A stretch of 64,000 nucleotides of DNA from positions 806,001-870,000 of the forward strand of contig JAEUHY010000015.1 in the NCBI GenBank assembly GCA_016795325.1, read 5' to 3'. This DNA is from Planctomycetota bacterium. GTDB taxonomy: Bacteria; Planctomycetota; UBA1135; GCA-002686595. Made by a program: the position numbers and the translations under genes. The notes beneath the pieces were generated by a model, which had not been told where the DNA came from, made no database searches, and saw only the letters and a program-made list of their open reading frames with translations. Shown in pieces: positions 9,140 to 17,753 of the stretch (positions are counted from its first letter, which is position 1; each line of letters begins with the position of its first letter).

Positions 9140-11476
9140 ATGCCTGAACCTGCCGCCAAAGACCTGCGCGACCCCGCGCTGTACCTCAACCGCGAACTCT
9201 CGCAGTTGGAATTCAACACGCGCGTCCTCGAACAGGCCAAGGAACCCACGGTTCCGCTGCTCGAGCGCCTGCGCTTCCTGACGATCTGCAGCACCAACCT
9301 CGACGAGTTCTTCGAGATTCGTGTCTCCGGGCTCAAGCAGCAGCACTCCCTGGGCGTGCCGAGCGCCGAGCCCGACGGGATGTCCACCGCGGAGACGCTG
9401 CGGCGCATCGGCGAAGGCGCGCACGCCTTGGTGGACGAGCAGTACCGCGTGATGAACGACGTGCTGCTGCCCGCGCTCGAGGCGCAGGGCCTGCGCCTGC
9501 TCAAGCGTTCGCAGTGGACGCAGCGCCAGCAGCGCTGGATCAAGCGCTACTTCATGAGCGAGGTGCTCCCGGTGCTGACGCCCGTCGGCCTCGATCCGGC
9601 GCACCCGTTCCCGCGCATCCTCAACAAGAGCCTCAACTTCATCGTCAACGTCGAGGGCGAGGACGCCTACGGCCGCACGAGCGGCATCGCCGTGGTCCAG
9701 GTGCCGCGCTCGCTTCCGCGTCTGACCGCTCTGCCCGCGAAGGTCTCCGGCGCGCCCTACGACTTCGTCCTGCTCAGCTCGATCATCCACGCGCACATCG
9801 GCGAGGCGTTCCCCGGCATGACGGTGACGGGCTGCTACCAGTTCCGCGTCACGCGCAACAGCGATCTGTGGGTCGACGAAGAAGAGTCCGGCGACTTGAT
9901 GCGCGCGCTCAAGGGCGAACTTGCGGACCGCAACTTCGGCGACGCGGTGCGTCTGGAAGTGGCCGACACCTGCACCGAGGAGATGTCGAGCTTCTTGCTC
10001 TCGACCTTCGGGCTCAAGGAGCGCGATCTGTACCGCGTGCACGGCCCGGTGAACCTGCATCGCATGATCGCGATGTACGAGCTCAGCCAGCGGCCTGACC
10101 TGAAGTTTCCGCCGTTGCAGCAGCGCGTTCCGCGGCGTATCGAGCAGGGCGGACAGGACATGTTCGAGGTGCTGCGCAAGGGCGACGTGTTGTTGCACCA
10201 CCCCTTCGATTCGTTCGGGCCGGTCATCGAGTTGTTGCGCCAGGCCGCGGCCGATCCGACGGTGCTCGCGATCAAGCAGACGCTGTACCGCGCCGGCGCG
10301 GACTCTCCGCTGGTCGACGCCCTGATCGATGCGGCGCGCGTCGGCAAGGAAGTGACCGCGGTGATCGAACTGCGCGCGCGCTTCGACGAGGCGGCGAACA
10401 TCAACCTCGCGACGCGGCTGCAGAAGGCCGGCGCCAACGTCGTGTACGGCATCGTCGGCTACAAGGCGCACACCAAGATGCTGCTCATCGTGCGCCGCGA
10501 GCAGCGCAGGCTGCGCCGCTACGTGCACCTGGGAACGGGCAACTACCACGTGCGCACGACGCGCGGCTACACCGACTTCGCGCTGCTCACCTGCTCGCGC
10601 GAAATCGGCGAGGACGTGCACCGTCTGTTCCTGCAGCTCACCGGCCTGGGGCGCGTGATGCGCCTGCGCAGCATCGTGCAATCGCCGTTCTCGTTGCACG
10701 CCTTGATCCTCGAGTCGATCGAACGCGAGGCGCACAACGCGCGCGCCGGCAGGAAGGCGCGCATCGTGGCCAAGATGAACGCGCTCACCGAGCCCCAGAT
10801 CATCCAGGCGCTCTACCAGGCCTCGCAGGCCGGCGTTTCGATCGATCTGATCGTGCGCGGCGTGTGCTGCCTGCGCCCTGGCATCCCCGGCGTCTCGGAC
10901 AACATCCGTGTGCGCTCGATCGTCGGCCGTTTCCTCGAGCACAGCCGCATCTTCCGCTTCCACAACGGCGGCGACGAACGGGTCTGGCTGGCCAGCGCGG
11001 ACTGGATGCAGCGCAACTTGTTCCGCCGCGTGGAGACCTGCTTCCCAATTGAAGAGCGGCGCCTCGCGCAGCGCGTGGTGAGCGAAGGACTCGATCCGTA
11101 CCTCGCCGACAATGCGCAGGCTTGGATCCTCGGGCCCGACGGCCGTTACAAGCGCGTGAAGCCCGGCGCCGCGGCGCGTCGCGCGGCGCAGGAGGTGCTG
11201 CTCGAGCGTCTGTGCGAACAGCCGCGCACGGAGTTGGCGCCGGAGAAGGTCGCCGACTCGACTCCGGCCAATCGCATCGCCGTCAGCGAAGCGATCGACG
11301 CGAAGATGCGCCTCGCCAAGCGGCGGCGCGAGAACGGCGACGCGCCCGGCGGCGCGCCGCGCCGGCCGCGTCGCTCGCGCGTCGGCATGCTCGAACCGCT
11401 GCGACCGTCCGAGGCCGAGCCGCGTGATTCGCGAGCCCCCGGCGACCAGACGAAGCGCGAAGCGAGCGGTCGCTGA
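9140..11476 (+). CDS. ppk1: Polyphosphate kinase 1
   Basis: This 778-aa enzyme reversibly polymerises the terminal phosphate of ATP into polyphosphate. The start MPEPAAKDLRDPALYLNREL leads into the family's N-terminal pattern ELSQLEFNTRVLEQA and TNLDEFFEIRVSG. The two histidines of the catalytic core are present: H444 in GYKAHTKMLLIVRR and H463 in YVHLGTGNYH, 19 residues apart like H435 and H454 of the E. coli enzyme. The length is slightly above the usual 690-720 because of an Arg-rich C-terminal tail (RRPRRSRVG). The gene is divergent from a CHAD gene and convergent with ppx, so synthesis, binding and degradation of polyphosphate are encoded together. Earlier in-frame ATGs exist, but the family alignment begins near this one. 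Confidence 0.96.
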   Translation: MPEPAAKDLRDPALYLNRELSQLEFNTRVLEQAKEPTVPLLERLRFLTICSTNLDEFFEIRVSGLKQQHSLGVPSAEPDGMSTAETLRRIGEGAHALVDEQYRVMNDVLLPALEAQGLRLLKRSQWTQRQQRWIKRYFMSEVLPVLTPVGLDPAHPFPRILNKSLNFIVNVEGEDAYGRTSGIAVVQVPRSLPRLTALPAKVSGAPYDFVLLSSIIHAHIGEAFPGMTVTGCYQFRVTRNSDLWVDEEESGDLMRALKGELADRNFGDAVRLEVADTCTEEMSSFLLSTFGLKERDLYRVHGPVNLHRMIAMYELSQRPDLKFPPLQQRVPRRIEQGGQDMFEVLRKGDVLLHHPFDSFGPVIELLRQAAADPTVLAIKQTLYRAGADSPLVDALIDAARVGKEVTAVIELRARFDEAANINLATRLQKAGANVVYGIVGYKAHTKMLLIVRREQRRLRRYVHLGTGNYHVRTTRGYTDFALLTCSREIGEDVHRLFLQLTGLGRVMRLRSIVQSPFSLHALILESIEREAHNARAGRKARIVAKMNALTEPQIIQALYQASQAGVSIDLIVRGVCCLRPGIPGVSDNIRVRSIVGRFLEHSRIFRFHNGGDERVWLASADWMQRNLFRRVETCFPIEERRLAQRVVSEGLDPYLADNAQAWILGPDGRYKRVKPGAAARRAAQEVLLERLCEQPRTELAPEKVADSTPANRIAVSEAIDAKMRLAKRRRENGDAPGGAPRRPRRSRVGMLEPLRPSEAEPRDSRAPGDQTKREASGR

Positions 11477-11489
11477 CGCCGCTGTCGCA

Positions 11490-11585
11490 GCTCACGAGAA
11501 ACTCCATGCCCAGCGCGCGCCGCTGGGCGACTTCTTCTTCGACGTCGGCGCGCGAGAGCACGCACAGCGCAGCCCAGCGCTGTCG
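11490..11585 (-). pseudogene. Decayed copy of the ppx 3' end
   Basis: Read on the minus strand, this stretch encodes LSRADVEEEVAQRRALGMEF and then LVS. It matches the C-terminus of the intact ppx at 13111-14610 at 18 of 23 positions. Where ppx has its TGA stop, this copy has TGC. Upstream the similarity fades (RWAALCVLSRAD against DWLAEHPLSRAD). It begins only 13 nt after the ppk1 stop. No start codon or complete reading frame belongs to it, so it is a remnant and not a gene. Confidence 0.65.
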
Positions 11586-12100
11586 AACGCCGCGTGCCAT
11601 GGCTCGCGGCGTGTGCACTCGCGACGGGCGCGACGCTGCAGCCCGGCCGTCCCGGAACGCCGCATGCTTGCACGATGAGTGGATGCGCGTGCAAGTCCCG
11701 AGTCGGCGCGAAATCTCCGTGGACCCGTGTCGGGCGTCGCTTGGTCCGCCGCGTCGGAAGACATCCGCACCGACTCCGCAACGGCAGCCGCGTTTCCGTC
11801 CCGCTCCTTTGCTCGCGTAGTCCGATTTGGGGGAGAGCTGCCAGAAGTGCGCTGCTCTCCGCGCCGCGATTCCCGCGTATGGGATTTTGGGGGGGCATGC
11901 CTTCCGCTACGCCCTCGAATGACGATTCCGCGATGGCATCGGAGCGTCGAGCCGCCGGCTCGCAGAGTCTCCACAGATTGGCGCGTAGACGCTATTTCCC
12001 GAGCCAGTTACGCTCTTCAGCGAGGTTTCGAGCTCTCTCGCAAATTGAGCTCGCGCCGCTTCCGAGTGTTCTCCCTTCTCAACAACTCAAGGAGTTCCGA
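11586..12100. other. Non-coding stretch with visibly lower GC
   Basis: No convincing gene is present. Frames crossing it lack family resemblance and have irregular third-position use. AT-richer words such as GGGATTTTGGGG (near 11880) and CGCTATTTCCC (near 11990) mark a base composition unlike the flanks. It joins the ppx remnant to the two small secreted-protein genes and probably holds their promoter. Confidence 0.5.
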
Positions 12101-12469
12101 GTGAAAGTCCTAGACTCGCTCGTATTCGTGGTCGGGCTTGCCACCGCCACGCTGTTTGTTGGCTCACCGCTCGTCGCTCAGGATGGCTGTGGACAGTTCG
12201 AGTGTCCGACGTCCGGCAACGGACCATGCAGCGGTGTCGTGGTCGAAATCACGGACATCAACTGCGACACGGAGCGCTGCTTGATCAGCGTCGAAGTCTC
12301 CAATCCCAACGGACCGGCCACGGCCAAGCAGTTCCGGAGGGATCCGAGCGGCAATGTGACCATCACGCTCTGCAATGCGGCGAATCCCCCGTGCTGTGTG
12401 CACATTCAGCCCTGCGTGGATTGGGCTGACACCGATTCCAACTGCTGTATCGTCAAGGAGTGTGAGTGA
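12101..12469 (+). CDS. Small cysteine-rich secreted protein, unrecognised
   Basis: The 122-aa product starts at a GTG preceded by AAGGAG at good spacing. Its signal peptide (MKVLDSLVFVVGLATATLFV, cleavage near LVA-Q) is followed by about 96 mature residues with 12 cysteines, including CC pairs in NPPCCVH and SNCCIVK. An even number of cysteines in an exported protein suggests a disulfide-knitted fold. I recognise no family. The stop overlaps the start of the next gene (TGATG) and AAGGAG lies inside its last codons, so the two are translationally coupled. Codon use is less GC-biased than in the neighbours, consistent with acquisition or relaxed selection. Confidence 0.7.
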   Translation: MKVLDSLVFVVGLATATLFVGSPLVAQDGCGQFECPTSGNGPCSGVVVEITDINCDTERCLISVEVSNPNGPATAKQFRRDPSGNVTITLCNAANPPCCVHIQPCVDWADTDSNCCIVKECE

Positions 12470-13017
12470 TGTTGCGCCACCTTCACGCGGTGTGGATCGT
12501 CGCAGTCGGCGCAGCAACGCTGCTCGGCGGCGCCGGTGGGGCGGAGAGCGACAATCAGCAACCGACTGCAACGCTGCGCAGCGCTGCGACGCCGGCGCGG
12601 CCGGGCAAATGCGTTGTGCACCACAGCTCGCATCCGCTGTCGAAGCGGGTTCAAGCCTCGGTGGATGTCTTCTGCGATGCAGCCGCGCGGCTGAGTTCGA
12701 ACTTCGAGGATCGTCTGGCGGGTGAAGAGGTGCGCTTCGGCGCTTACCACCTCATCCTGCTGGGCTCGGAGGCCACTGGTCCATCGATGCTGTTCCAGGA
12801 GATGGGCATGATCAAGCGACTGCCCGACTCCGCCGAGCCCTACGAGTCGCGCACGCGCCTCTCGAAGGCGGACTTCGAGCACTTCAGCGAGGAGTGCGGA
12901 GTCCACAACGAGTCGGATCTGCTCGTCAGCGTGGCGCCGGCCCCGGGCTTGACCTGGGGACAGGTCACCAAGCGCGACCAAGTGCACGTCGCGGTGCGAT
13001 TGGATCCGGTCAACTGA
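12469..13017 (+). CDS. Secreted protein of unknown function
   Basis: The 182-aa product has an N-terminal signal peptide (MLRHLHAVWIVAVGAATLLG, cleavage probably near GGA). The mature part has helical stretches (HPLSKRVQASVDVFCDAAA) and a mixed C-terminal half with HLILLGSEATGPS and an end QVHVAVRLDPVN. Only a few cysteines are present, unlike its partner. No catalytic motif or known family is recognised. It is coupled to the cysteine-rich gene upstream and followed by a perfect 16-bp hairpin. A GTG one codon earlier is an alternative start. Confidence 0.65.
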   Translation: MLRHLHAVWIVAVGAATLLGGAGGAESDNQQPTATLRSAATPARPGKCVVHHSSHPLSKRVQASVDVFCDAAARLSSNFEDRLAGEEVRFGAYHLILLGSEATGPSMLFQEMGMIKRLPDSAEPYESRTRLSKADFEHFSEECGVHNESDLLVSVAPAPGLTWGQVTKRDQVHVAVRLDPVN

Positions 13018-13024
13018 ACGTGCG

Positions 13025-13062
13025 GCGCACCGCGTCCGTCTCTTTCGACGGACGCGGTGCGC
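13025..13062. terminator. Perfect 16-bp hairpin between convergent genes
   Basis: GCGCACCGCGTCCGTC pairs exactly with GACGGACGCGGTGCGC around a TCTTTC loop. There is no T-run, so an intrinsic terminator is likely but not certain. It sits between the 13017 stop and the end of ppx. Confidence 0.6.
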
Positions 13063-13110
13063 GCCTATCTCGCGGCGCTGCGCAGTTCGTGGCCACGTTG
13101 GCCGCAGCGC

Positions 13111-14610
13111 TCAGGACACGAGCAGTTCGACGCCGAGTACGCGCGCCTGTGCGACCTCTTCTTCGAGGTCGGCGCGCGAGAGCGGGTGCTCGGCGAGCCA
13201 GTCGCCGTCGAACTCCAGGCGCAACTGCTCGCGGCGTGCGTAGAGGCGCAGCGCGGGCGCTGCGCGCGGCGCGCGGCTGCGGTGCAGTCGCACCGCGATG
13301 CGCAGCAGCATGCACAAGCGCAGCGCGGGGCCGCGCACGTCGGAAGGCAGCGCGTCGAAGCTCTCGCGCGAAGGTTTGCGCCGGTGCGCTTCGATCAGCA
13401 GCGCCAGGACCTGTTGATCCTGGCGTGAAAAGCCCGGCATGTCGGAGTTGGCGGCGATGTACGCGCCGTGCCGGTGGTAGCCCGAGTAGGCGATGCTCAG
13501 CCCGATCTCGTGGAGCCGCGCGCTCCAGGACAGCAGGCGCTGGTGGTGGGAGCTGTGCAGGTCCCAGGGCTCGCGCACCTGATCGAGCAGGCTGAGCGCC
13601 GTGCGCTCGACGCGCCCGGCCTGCTCGAGGTCGACGTTGTAGCGGCGCGCGAAGGCGCGGATCGTCTGCTCGCGCACGTCTTCGTGGCGCATGCGTCCGA
13701 GCAGGTCGTACAGCACGCCCTCGCGCAGGGCGCCCGGCGAGGCGCGCATCACGTCGACGTCGAGGATCTTGAACACGGCGCACAGAATCGCGACGCCGCC
13801 GGCGAGCACCGGCGCGCGGTCGGCCTGCAGCGCCGGAAGGCTCAGTTTGTCGCAGTGACCGGCGTCGAGCAGCGCCTTGCGCAACTTGCGCATCGACTTG
13901 TCGGTCAACCCGTCGTCGGACCAGCCCGAGAGCCGCACCATCTCCTCGCACGCCACGATCGTGCCCGACGAACCGATGCAGGTCTCCCAGCCCAGGCGCT
14001 TGTAGCGCCGCGCCAGGCCCTGCAACTCGAGCCCCGCTGCGATCTGCGCACGCTGCATGCGCTCGGCGTTGATCTCGCCGCCGGGGAAGTACTTCAGCGA
14101 GTAACCCACGCAGCCCATCTGCAGGCTGTCGGTTTCGAGCGGCTCGTGGCCTTCGCCGAGGATGCACTCGGTCGACCCGCCGCCGATGTCGACCACCAGC
14201 TTGCGGCGCGAGTCGTCGGCGCTGGCGTGCGTCACGCCCAGGTAGATCAGGCGCGCCTCTTCACGCCCCGAGATGATCTCGATGCGCCGTCCCAGCGCGG
14301 CCTGGGCGCGCTCGAGGAAAGCGTGGCCGTCGCGCACCTGGCGCATCGTGTTCGTGCCGACCACACGCACTGCGCCGGCCGGCATGTGCGCGAGGCGCTG
14401 TCCGAAACGCTCCAGGCAGGCGAGCGCGCGCTCGGCGACCTTGGGCCGCAAGCGCTCGTTTTCGTCGAGGCCCTCCGCGAGCGCCACGCGCTCGCGCAGC
14501 CGGTCGATGATCTTGAGCTGCTCGTCGGCGAGCGAGGCGACCACCATGTGGAAGCTGTTGGAGCCCAGGTCGACGGCGGCGACGGTTTCGTTGAACTCGG
14601 GCTCCTGCAT
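13111..14610 (-). CDS. ppx: Exopolyphosphatase (Ppx/GppA family)
   Basis: The 499-aa protein degrades polyphosphate or pppGpp from the end. The ASKHA-type N-terminal domain shows AAVDLGSNSFHMVV, VVGTNTMRQV, the catalytic-Glu region EIISGREEARLIYLGV, DIGGGSTECI and ETCIGSSGT. The C-terminal half has an HD-like pattern (SARLHEIGLSIAYSGYHRHG), as in long Ppx enzymes. I chose ATG 14610 (MQEPEFNE) because conserved sequence begins about 10 residues later. An in-frame ATG at 14688 would add an unusual leader. ppk1 lies convergently 1.6 kb away, and a decayed copy of this gene's 3' end lies next to ppk1. Confidence 0.94.
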   Translation of the reverse strand: MQEPEFNETVAAVDLGSNSFHMVVASLADEQLKIIDRLRERVALAEGLDENERLRPKVAERALACLERFGQRLAHMPAGAVRVVGTNTMRQVRDGHAFLERAQAALGRRIEIISGREEARLIYLGVTHASADDSRRKLVVDIGGGSTECILGEGHEPLETDSLQMGCVGYSLKYFPGGEINAERMQRAQIAAGLELQGLARRYKRLGWETCIGSSGTIVACEEMVRLSGWSDDGLTDKSMRKLRKALLDAGHCDKLSLPALQADRAPVLAGGVAILCAVFKILDVDVMRASPGALREGVLYDLLGRMRHEDVREQTIRAFARRYNVDLEQAGRVERTALSLLDQVREPWDLHSSHHQRLLSWSARLHEIGLSIAYSGYHRHGAYIAANSDMPGFSRQDQQVLALLIEAHRRKPSRESFDALPSDVRGPALRLCMLLRIAVRLHRSRAPRAAPALRLYARREQLRLEFDGDWLAEHPLSRADLEEEVAQARVLGVELLVS

Positions 14611-14715
14611 GGGAGGTGTCGCCTCGTGCTCGTTCGCGTGGTCTCGCACCTTGAAGGCGACGTTAGCCGGGCGCGGATCGAGTGGCAACGCGCACGAAGG
14701 CGCAGATTCGCGCCC

Positions 14716-15489
14716 TCAGCGCGCGTCGCCGCTCGGCGGCGTCTCGCCCCAGAACTCGCGCCAGCGCACGGCGTCGGCCGGTGCGAGCTCGCCGACGCGC
14801 TTCGGCGGCGCGAACGTCTCCCGAGCGCCGCGCCACCACGCGCGCCACGCGTCCAGCGCGCGTCCGTGGTCGACTCCGCTGAGCACCACCAGCGCCAGGC
14901 GGAAATCCTCGAGGTGGTTGTGCATGTCGACGAAGCCCACTTCGTCGGCGAGCTTCATCAGCGCCTCGACCGAGTCCTTGGTGCGGATGCGCGCCAGGCC
15001 CAGGATGCGCGCGCGGATCGTCGGAACGAGGCGCTGCGCCTGGACGTCCGCGACGAGCGGTGCGATCGCGCGCGGGTCGCCGCGGCGCGCCAGGGCGGCG
15101 AGCAGCGCGGGCAGGTCGCGATCCTGCGTGCGCAGCTCCTTGCGCCGTTCACGGTGGTGGGTGAGCAAAGCGGCGAAGGCGTTCTCGTGCGCGTTGCGGC
15201 CCAGCGCGTCGTAGGCGGCCAGCCGCACCTCGACGTCGCGGTCGCCCAGTCCGCGCCGCACCTGGGCCACGACGGCTTCGTCGGCGTGACGCCAACTCTC
15301 GCGCAGCGCGGCGACGCGCTGTGCGGCGCTGCCGGAGTCGAACGCTTCGCGCAGGCGCTCGAGGTGGGCGGCCGTCTGCGGAGTGCGTTCGTCGACCCGC
15401 ACCTGCGCGGAAGCCGCGCCCGCCGCCTGTTCGGTGGCGGGGCACAGGGCGAGCAGGCCGAGCAGAAGCACGTATCTCACGACGCCCAT
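14716..15489 (-). CDS. Exported HEAT-repeat protein
   Basis: The 257-aa protein has a signal peptide (MGVVRYVLLLGLLALCPATE) and then HEAT-like helical pairs: VRRGLGDRDVEVRLAAYDAL, LPALLAALARRGDPRAIAPL and IRTKDSVEALMKLADEV. The end is Trp-rich (ALDAWRAWWRGARE, RWREFWGE), a feature shared with other HEAT proteins in this window. The L-x-L-C near the signal is not a good lipobox. HEAT arrays bind other proteins; no enzyme motif is present. The ATG at 15489 gives a clean signal peptide; a frame open to 15549 would not. Confidence 0.72.
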   Translation of the reverse strand: MGVVRYVLLLGLLALCPATEQAAGAASAQVRVDERTPQTAAHLERLREAFDSGSAAQRVAALRESWRHADEAVVAQVRRGLGDRDVEVRLAAYDALGRNAHENAFAALLTHHRERRKELRTQDRDLPALLAALARRGDPRAIAPLVADVQAQRLVPTIRARILGLARIRTKDSVEALMKLADEVGFVDMHNHLEDFRLALVVLSGVDHGRALDAWRAWWRGARETFAPPKRVGELAPADAVRWREFWGETPPSGDAR

Positions 15490-15831
15490 CTTTTCGTCCG
15501 GCGCGGGCCAAGTCCAACTGTCCGTCGGCCAGTAGCGCGACCAATTCATGCGCCCGCGCCTGCAAACGCCGGATCATTCTGCCCTGCTGCGCCTTCTTGG
15601 GGCGCGAGATGTTCTCGAGCCGCCGGGCATGTCGCTCCCGCTGACGAGCATCCTCTCGGGTGCTCGCCCGCGGCCGCGGCGCGGCCTGACGCGGGAACCC
15701 TCGCGCCCTCGCGCCGAAGAACCTCGCAGGACAGGCGCTGCGGCCGTTTCGCTCCGCGGTTCACGACGAGGCCGGGCTGGCGCTCGGAAAAATGTTTGCG
15801 GGGTCAGCCGCTGGCGCGCTTGGATGGGGCC
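15490..15831. other. Intergenic region between divergent genes
   Basis: Contains no gene I can defend. It must hold the promoters of the HEAT gene and the M18 aminopeptidase gene. One AT-rich spot (GGAAAAATGTTTGC near 15786-15799) is the only obvious compositional feature. Confidence 0.4.
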
Positions 15832-17121
15832 ATGGACGCCACCGCCGACTGCGCCTCGCTGCTCCGCTTCATCGACGCTTCGCCCACGCCGTTCCACGCG
15901 GTCGAGAGCGTGGCGCGCTACCTCGACGCCGCCGGCTTCCAGCGCTGCGACGAGCGCGAGGACTTCGGAGCAGCGCCGCCCACGCGCGGCTACCTCGTGC
16001 GCAGCGGCAGCGTCGTCGCCTGGGCCGGGGAGCGCGCCGCGCTGCGCGAACACGGCGCGCGCATCCTCGGCGCGCACACCGACAGCCCGAACCTGCGCCT
16101 CAAGGCGCGCGCCAACACGGGCGCGGCCGGATTCCGCCAGCTCGGCGTCGAGGTCTACGGCGGCGTGCTGCTGAACTCGTGGCTCGATCGCGATCTGTCG
16201 CTCGCCGGCCGCGTGATGGTGCGCACGCCGCGCGGCGCCGAGGCGCGGCTCGTGAAGCACGATGGCGCGCTGCTGCGCATTCCGCAGCTCGCGATCCACC
16301 TCGACCGCGAAGTCAATTCACGCGGCCTGGTGCTCGACCCGCAACACCATCTCGCGCCCGTGTGGGGGCTGGGCCGCACGGACGAGCACCTGCTGCAGCG
16401 CTTCCTCGCCGCGCAGCTGGGCTGCTCGGCCGACGACGTGTTGAGCTGGGACCTGATGCTGTACGACGTCGTGCCCTCGACCTTCGCGGGATTGAGCCGT
16501 GAACTCGTGTTCGCGCCGCGCCTCGACAACCTGTGTTCGTGTTGGTGCGCGCTGGAGGCGCTGCTCGCGCACGCCGCCGCTGGCGCGCGCGGCCCGCTCG
16601 GCGTGCTGTGCCTGTTCGACCACGAAGAGGTCGGCAGCACCTCCGACCGCGGCGCGCAGAGTCCGCTGCTCGAGTACGCGCTCGAGCGTTTGCTCGGCGA
16701 GGCGGGAGCGGGGCGCGAGAGTTTCCACCGCGCGATGGCGCGCAGCTTGTGCGCCTCGATCGACATGGCGCACGCCACGCATCCCAACTACCGCGAGAAG
16801 CACGAGCCCGAGCACTGGATCGCGCTCAACGCCGGGCCGGTGATCAAGATCAACACCAACATGCGCTACGCCACGGATGCCGAGAGCGAAGCGGCGTTCC
16901 AACTCGCCGCCGAGCGCGCGGGCGTGCCGCTGCAGAAGTACTTCCACCGCTCCAACCTCGCGTGCGGATCGACGATCGGGCCGCTGACGGCCGCGCGCCT
17001 GGGCGTGCGCACCGTCGACGTCGGCTGCGCGCAGCTTTCGATGCACTCGATCCGCGAACTGTGCGGCGCCCTCGACCCGCGCTTCATGGCGCGCGCGTTG
17101 ACCGAGTTCTTGGCGCGTTGA
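15832..17121 (+). CDS. apeB: M18 family aminopeptidase
   Basis: The 429-aa metallo-aminopeptidase matches the M18 (aspartyl aminopeptidase) family in full length. Seen motifs: LLRFIDASPTPFHAVES at the start, GAHTDSPNLRLK with a metal-ligand His and Asp, LDNLCSCWCALEALL, FDHEEVGSTSDRGAQSP with the catalytic Glu pair, IDMAHATHPNY, and the C-terminal QLSMHSIREL that supplies the last metal His. It should remove N-terminal residues, typically acidic ones, from peptides in the cytoplasm. No signal peptide. The ATG matches the family start. A slyD-like gene follows after 86 nt. Confidence 0.95.
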   Translation: MDATADCASLLRFIDASPTPFHAVESVARYLDAAGFQRCDEREDFGAAPPTRGYLVRSGSVVAWAGERAALREHGARILGAHTDSPNLRLKARANTGAAGFRQLGVEVYGGVLLNSWLDRDLSLAGRVMVRTPRGAEARLVKHDGALLRIPQLAIHLDREVNSRGLVLDPQHHLAPVWGLGRTDEHLLQRFLAAQLGCSADDVLSWDLMLYDVVPSTFAGLSRELVFAPRLDNLCSCWCALEALLAHAAAGARGPLGVLCLFDHEEVGSTSDRGAQSPLLEYALERLLGEAGAGRESFHRAMARSLCASIDMAHATHPNYREKHEPEHWIALNAGPVIKINTNMRYATDAESEAAFQLAAERAGVPLQKYFHRSNLACGSTIGPLTAARLGVRTVDVGCAQLSMHSIRELCGALDPRFMARALTEFLAR

Positions 17122-17158
17122 CAGCGTCGGAGCAGCAGTACCGCGGCGCGCGCGCTGC

Positions 17159-17167
17159 GGCTATGCT
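17159..17167 (+). promoter_or_regulatory. Possible -10 element for the slyD-like gene
   Basis: GGCTATGCT, identical to the block before ppk1, lies 40 nt before the start codon. No clear -35 box. Confidence 0.3.
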
Positions 17168-17207
17168 CGCTCGCGCTCCTACATTTTCGACCCTCCCTCG
17201 AGACCTC

Positions 17208-17714
17208 ATGTCCGAAGCCTCTCAGCGCGTCGCCCCCGGCAAAGTCGTCGGCATCTACTTCACGCTCAAGGACCCGCAGGGTCGCGTGCTCGACACCAAT
17301 CGACGCGGCGGCAAGCCCATGCCGTACCTGCACGGCGCGAAGAACATCCTCCCCGGCCTCGAGCAGGCGCTCGAAGGCAAGGCGAAGAACGACTTCGTCG
17401 ACGTGCACCTCACGGCCGAGCAGGGCTACGGCGCGAAGAAGCCCGAGCTGATCCAGAAGCTCGAGCGCAAGGCTTTCCCGCCCAACGTCGAGATCGTCGC
17501 TGGAATGCGCTTCAGCGGACGCGACCCGCAGGGCCGTCAGCGTTCGATGCTGGTGCTCGCGGTCGAAGGCGACGTGATCACGGTCGACGAGAACCATCCG
17601 CTCGCCGACCTCCCGCTGCACTTCGAGGTCACCGTGTGCGGCGTGCGCGACGCGACCGAGGAAGAGAAGCAGCACGGCCACCCGCACGGGCCGGGCAGCC
17701 AGCACAACCACTGA
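17208..17714 (+). CDS. slyD: FKBP-type peptidyl-prolyl isomerase, SlyD-like
   Basis: The 168-aa protein has the SlyD arrangement: an FKBP part (VVGIYFTLKDPQGRVLDTN, then YLHGAKNILPGLEQAL), an inserted chaperone-like flap (VHLTAEQGYGAKKPELIQKL through GMRFSGRDPQG), and a return to the FKBP fold with VDENHPLADLPLHFEV. The NHPLAG-like element of SlyD proteins is present as NHPLAD. A short His-rich tail (HGHPHGPGSQHNH) may bind nickel or other metals, as in SlyD. It assists proline isomerisation and folding in the cytoplasm. Confidence 0.92.
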   Translation: MSEASQRVAPGKVVGIYFTLKDPQGRVLDTNRRGGKPMPYLHGAKNILPGLEQALEGKAKNDFVDVHLTAEQGYGAKKPELIQKLERKAFPPNVEIVAGMRFSGRDPQGRQRSMLVLAVEGDVITVDENHPLADLPLHFEVTVCGVRDATEEEKQHGHPHGPGSQHNH

Positions 17715-17753
17715 GGCTCGGGCGGGGCGCGTACAGCGCGCCAACCCGGGTAC

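Noticed and set aside
13025-13062. Perfect hairpin as part of a mobile element
   Set aside because: It has the size and position of a transcription terminator between convergent genes, with no inverted ends elsewhere. Terminator is the simpler reading.
15149-15577. Minus-strand frame reading MIRRLQARAHELVALLADGQ
   Set aside because: The first 40 residues look protein-like, but the frame runs into the HEAT gene in another frame and degenerates to Arg/Ala/Pro. No ribosome site; cannot support a gene.
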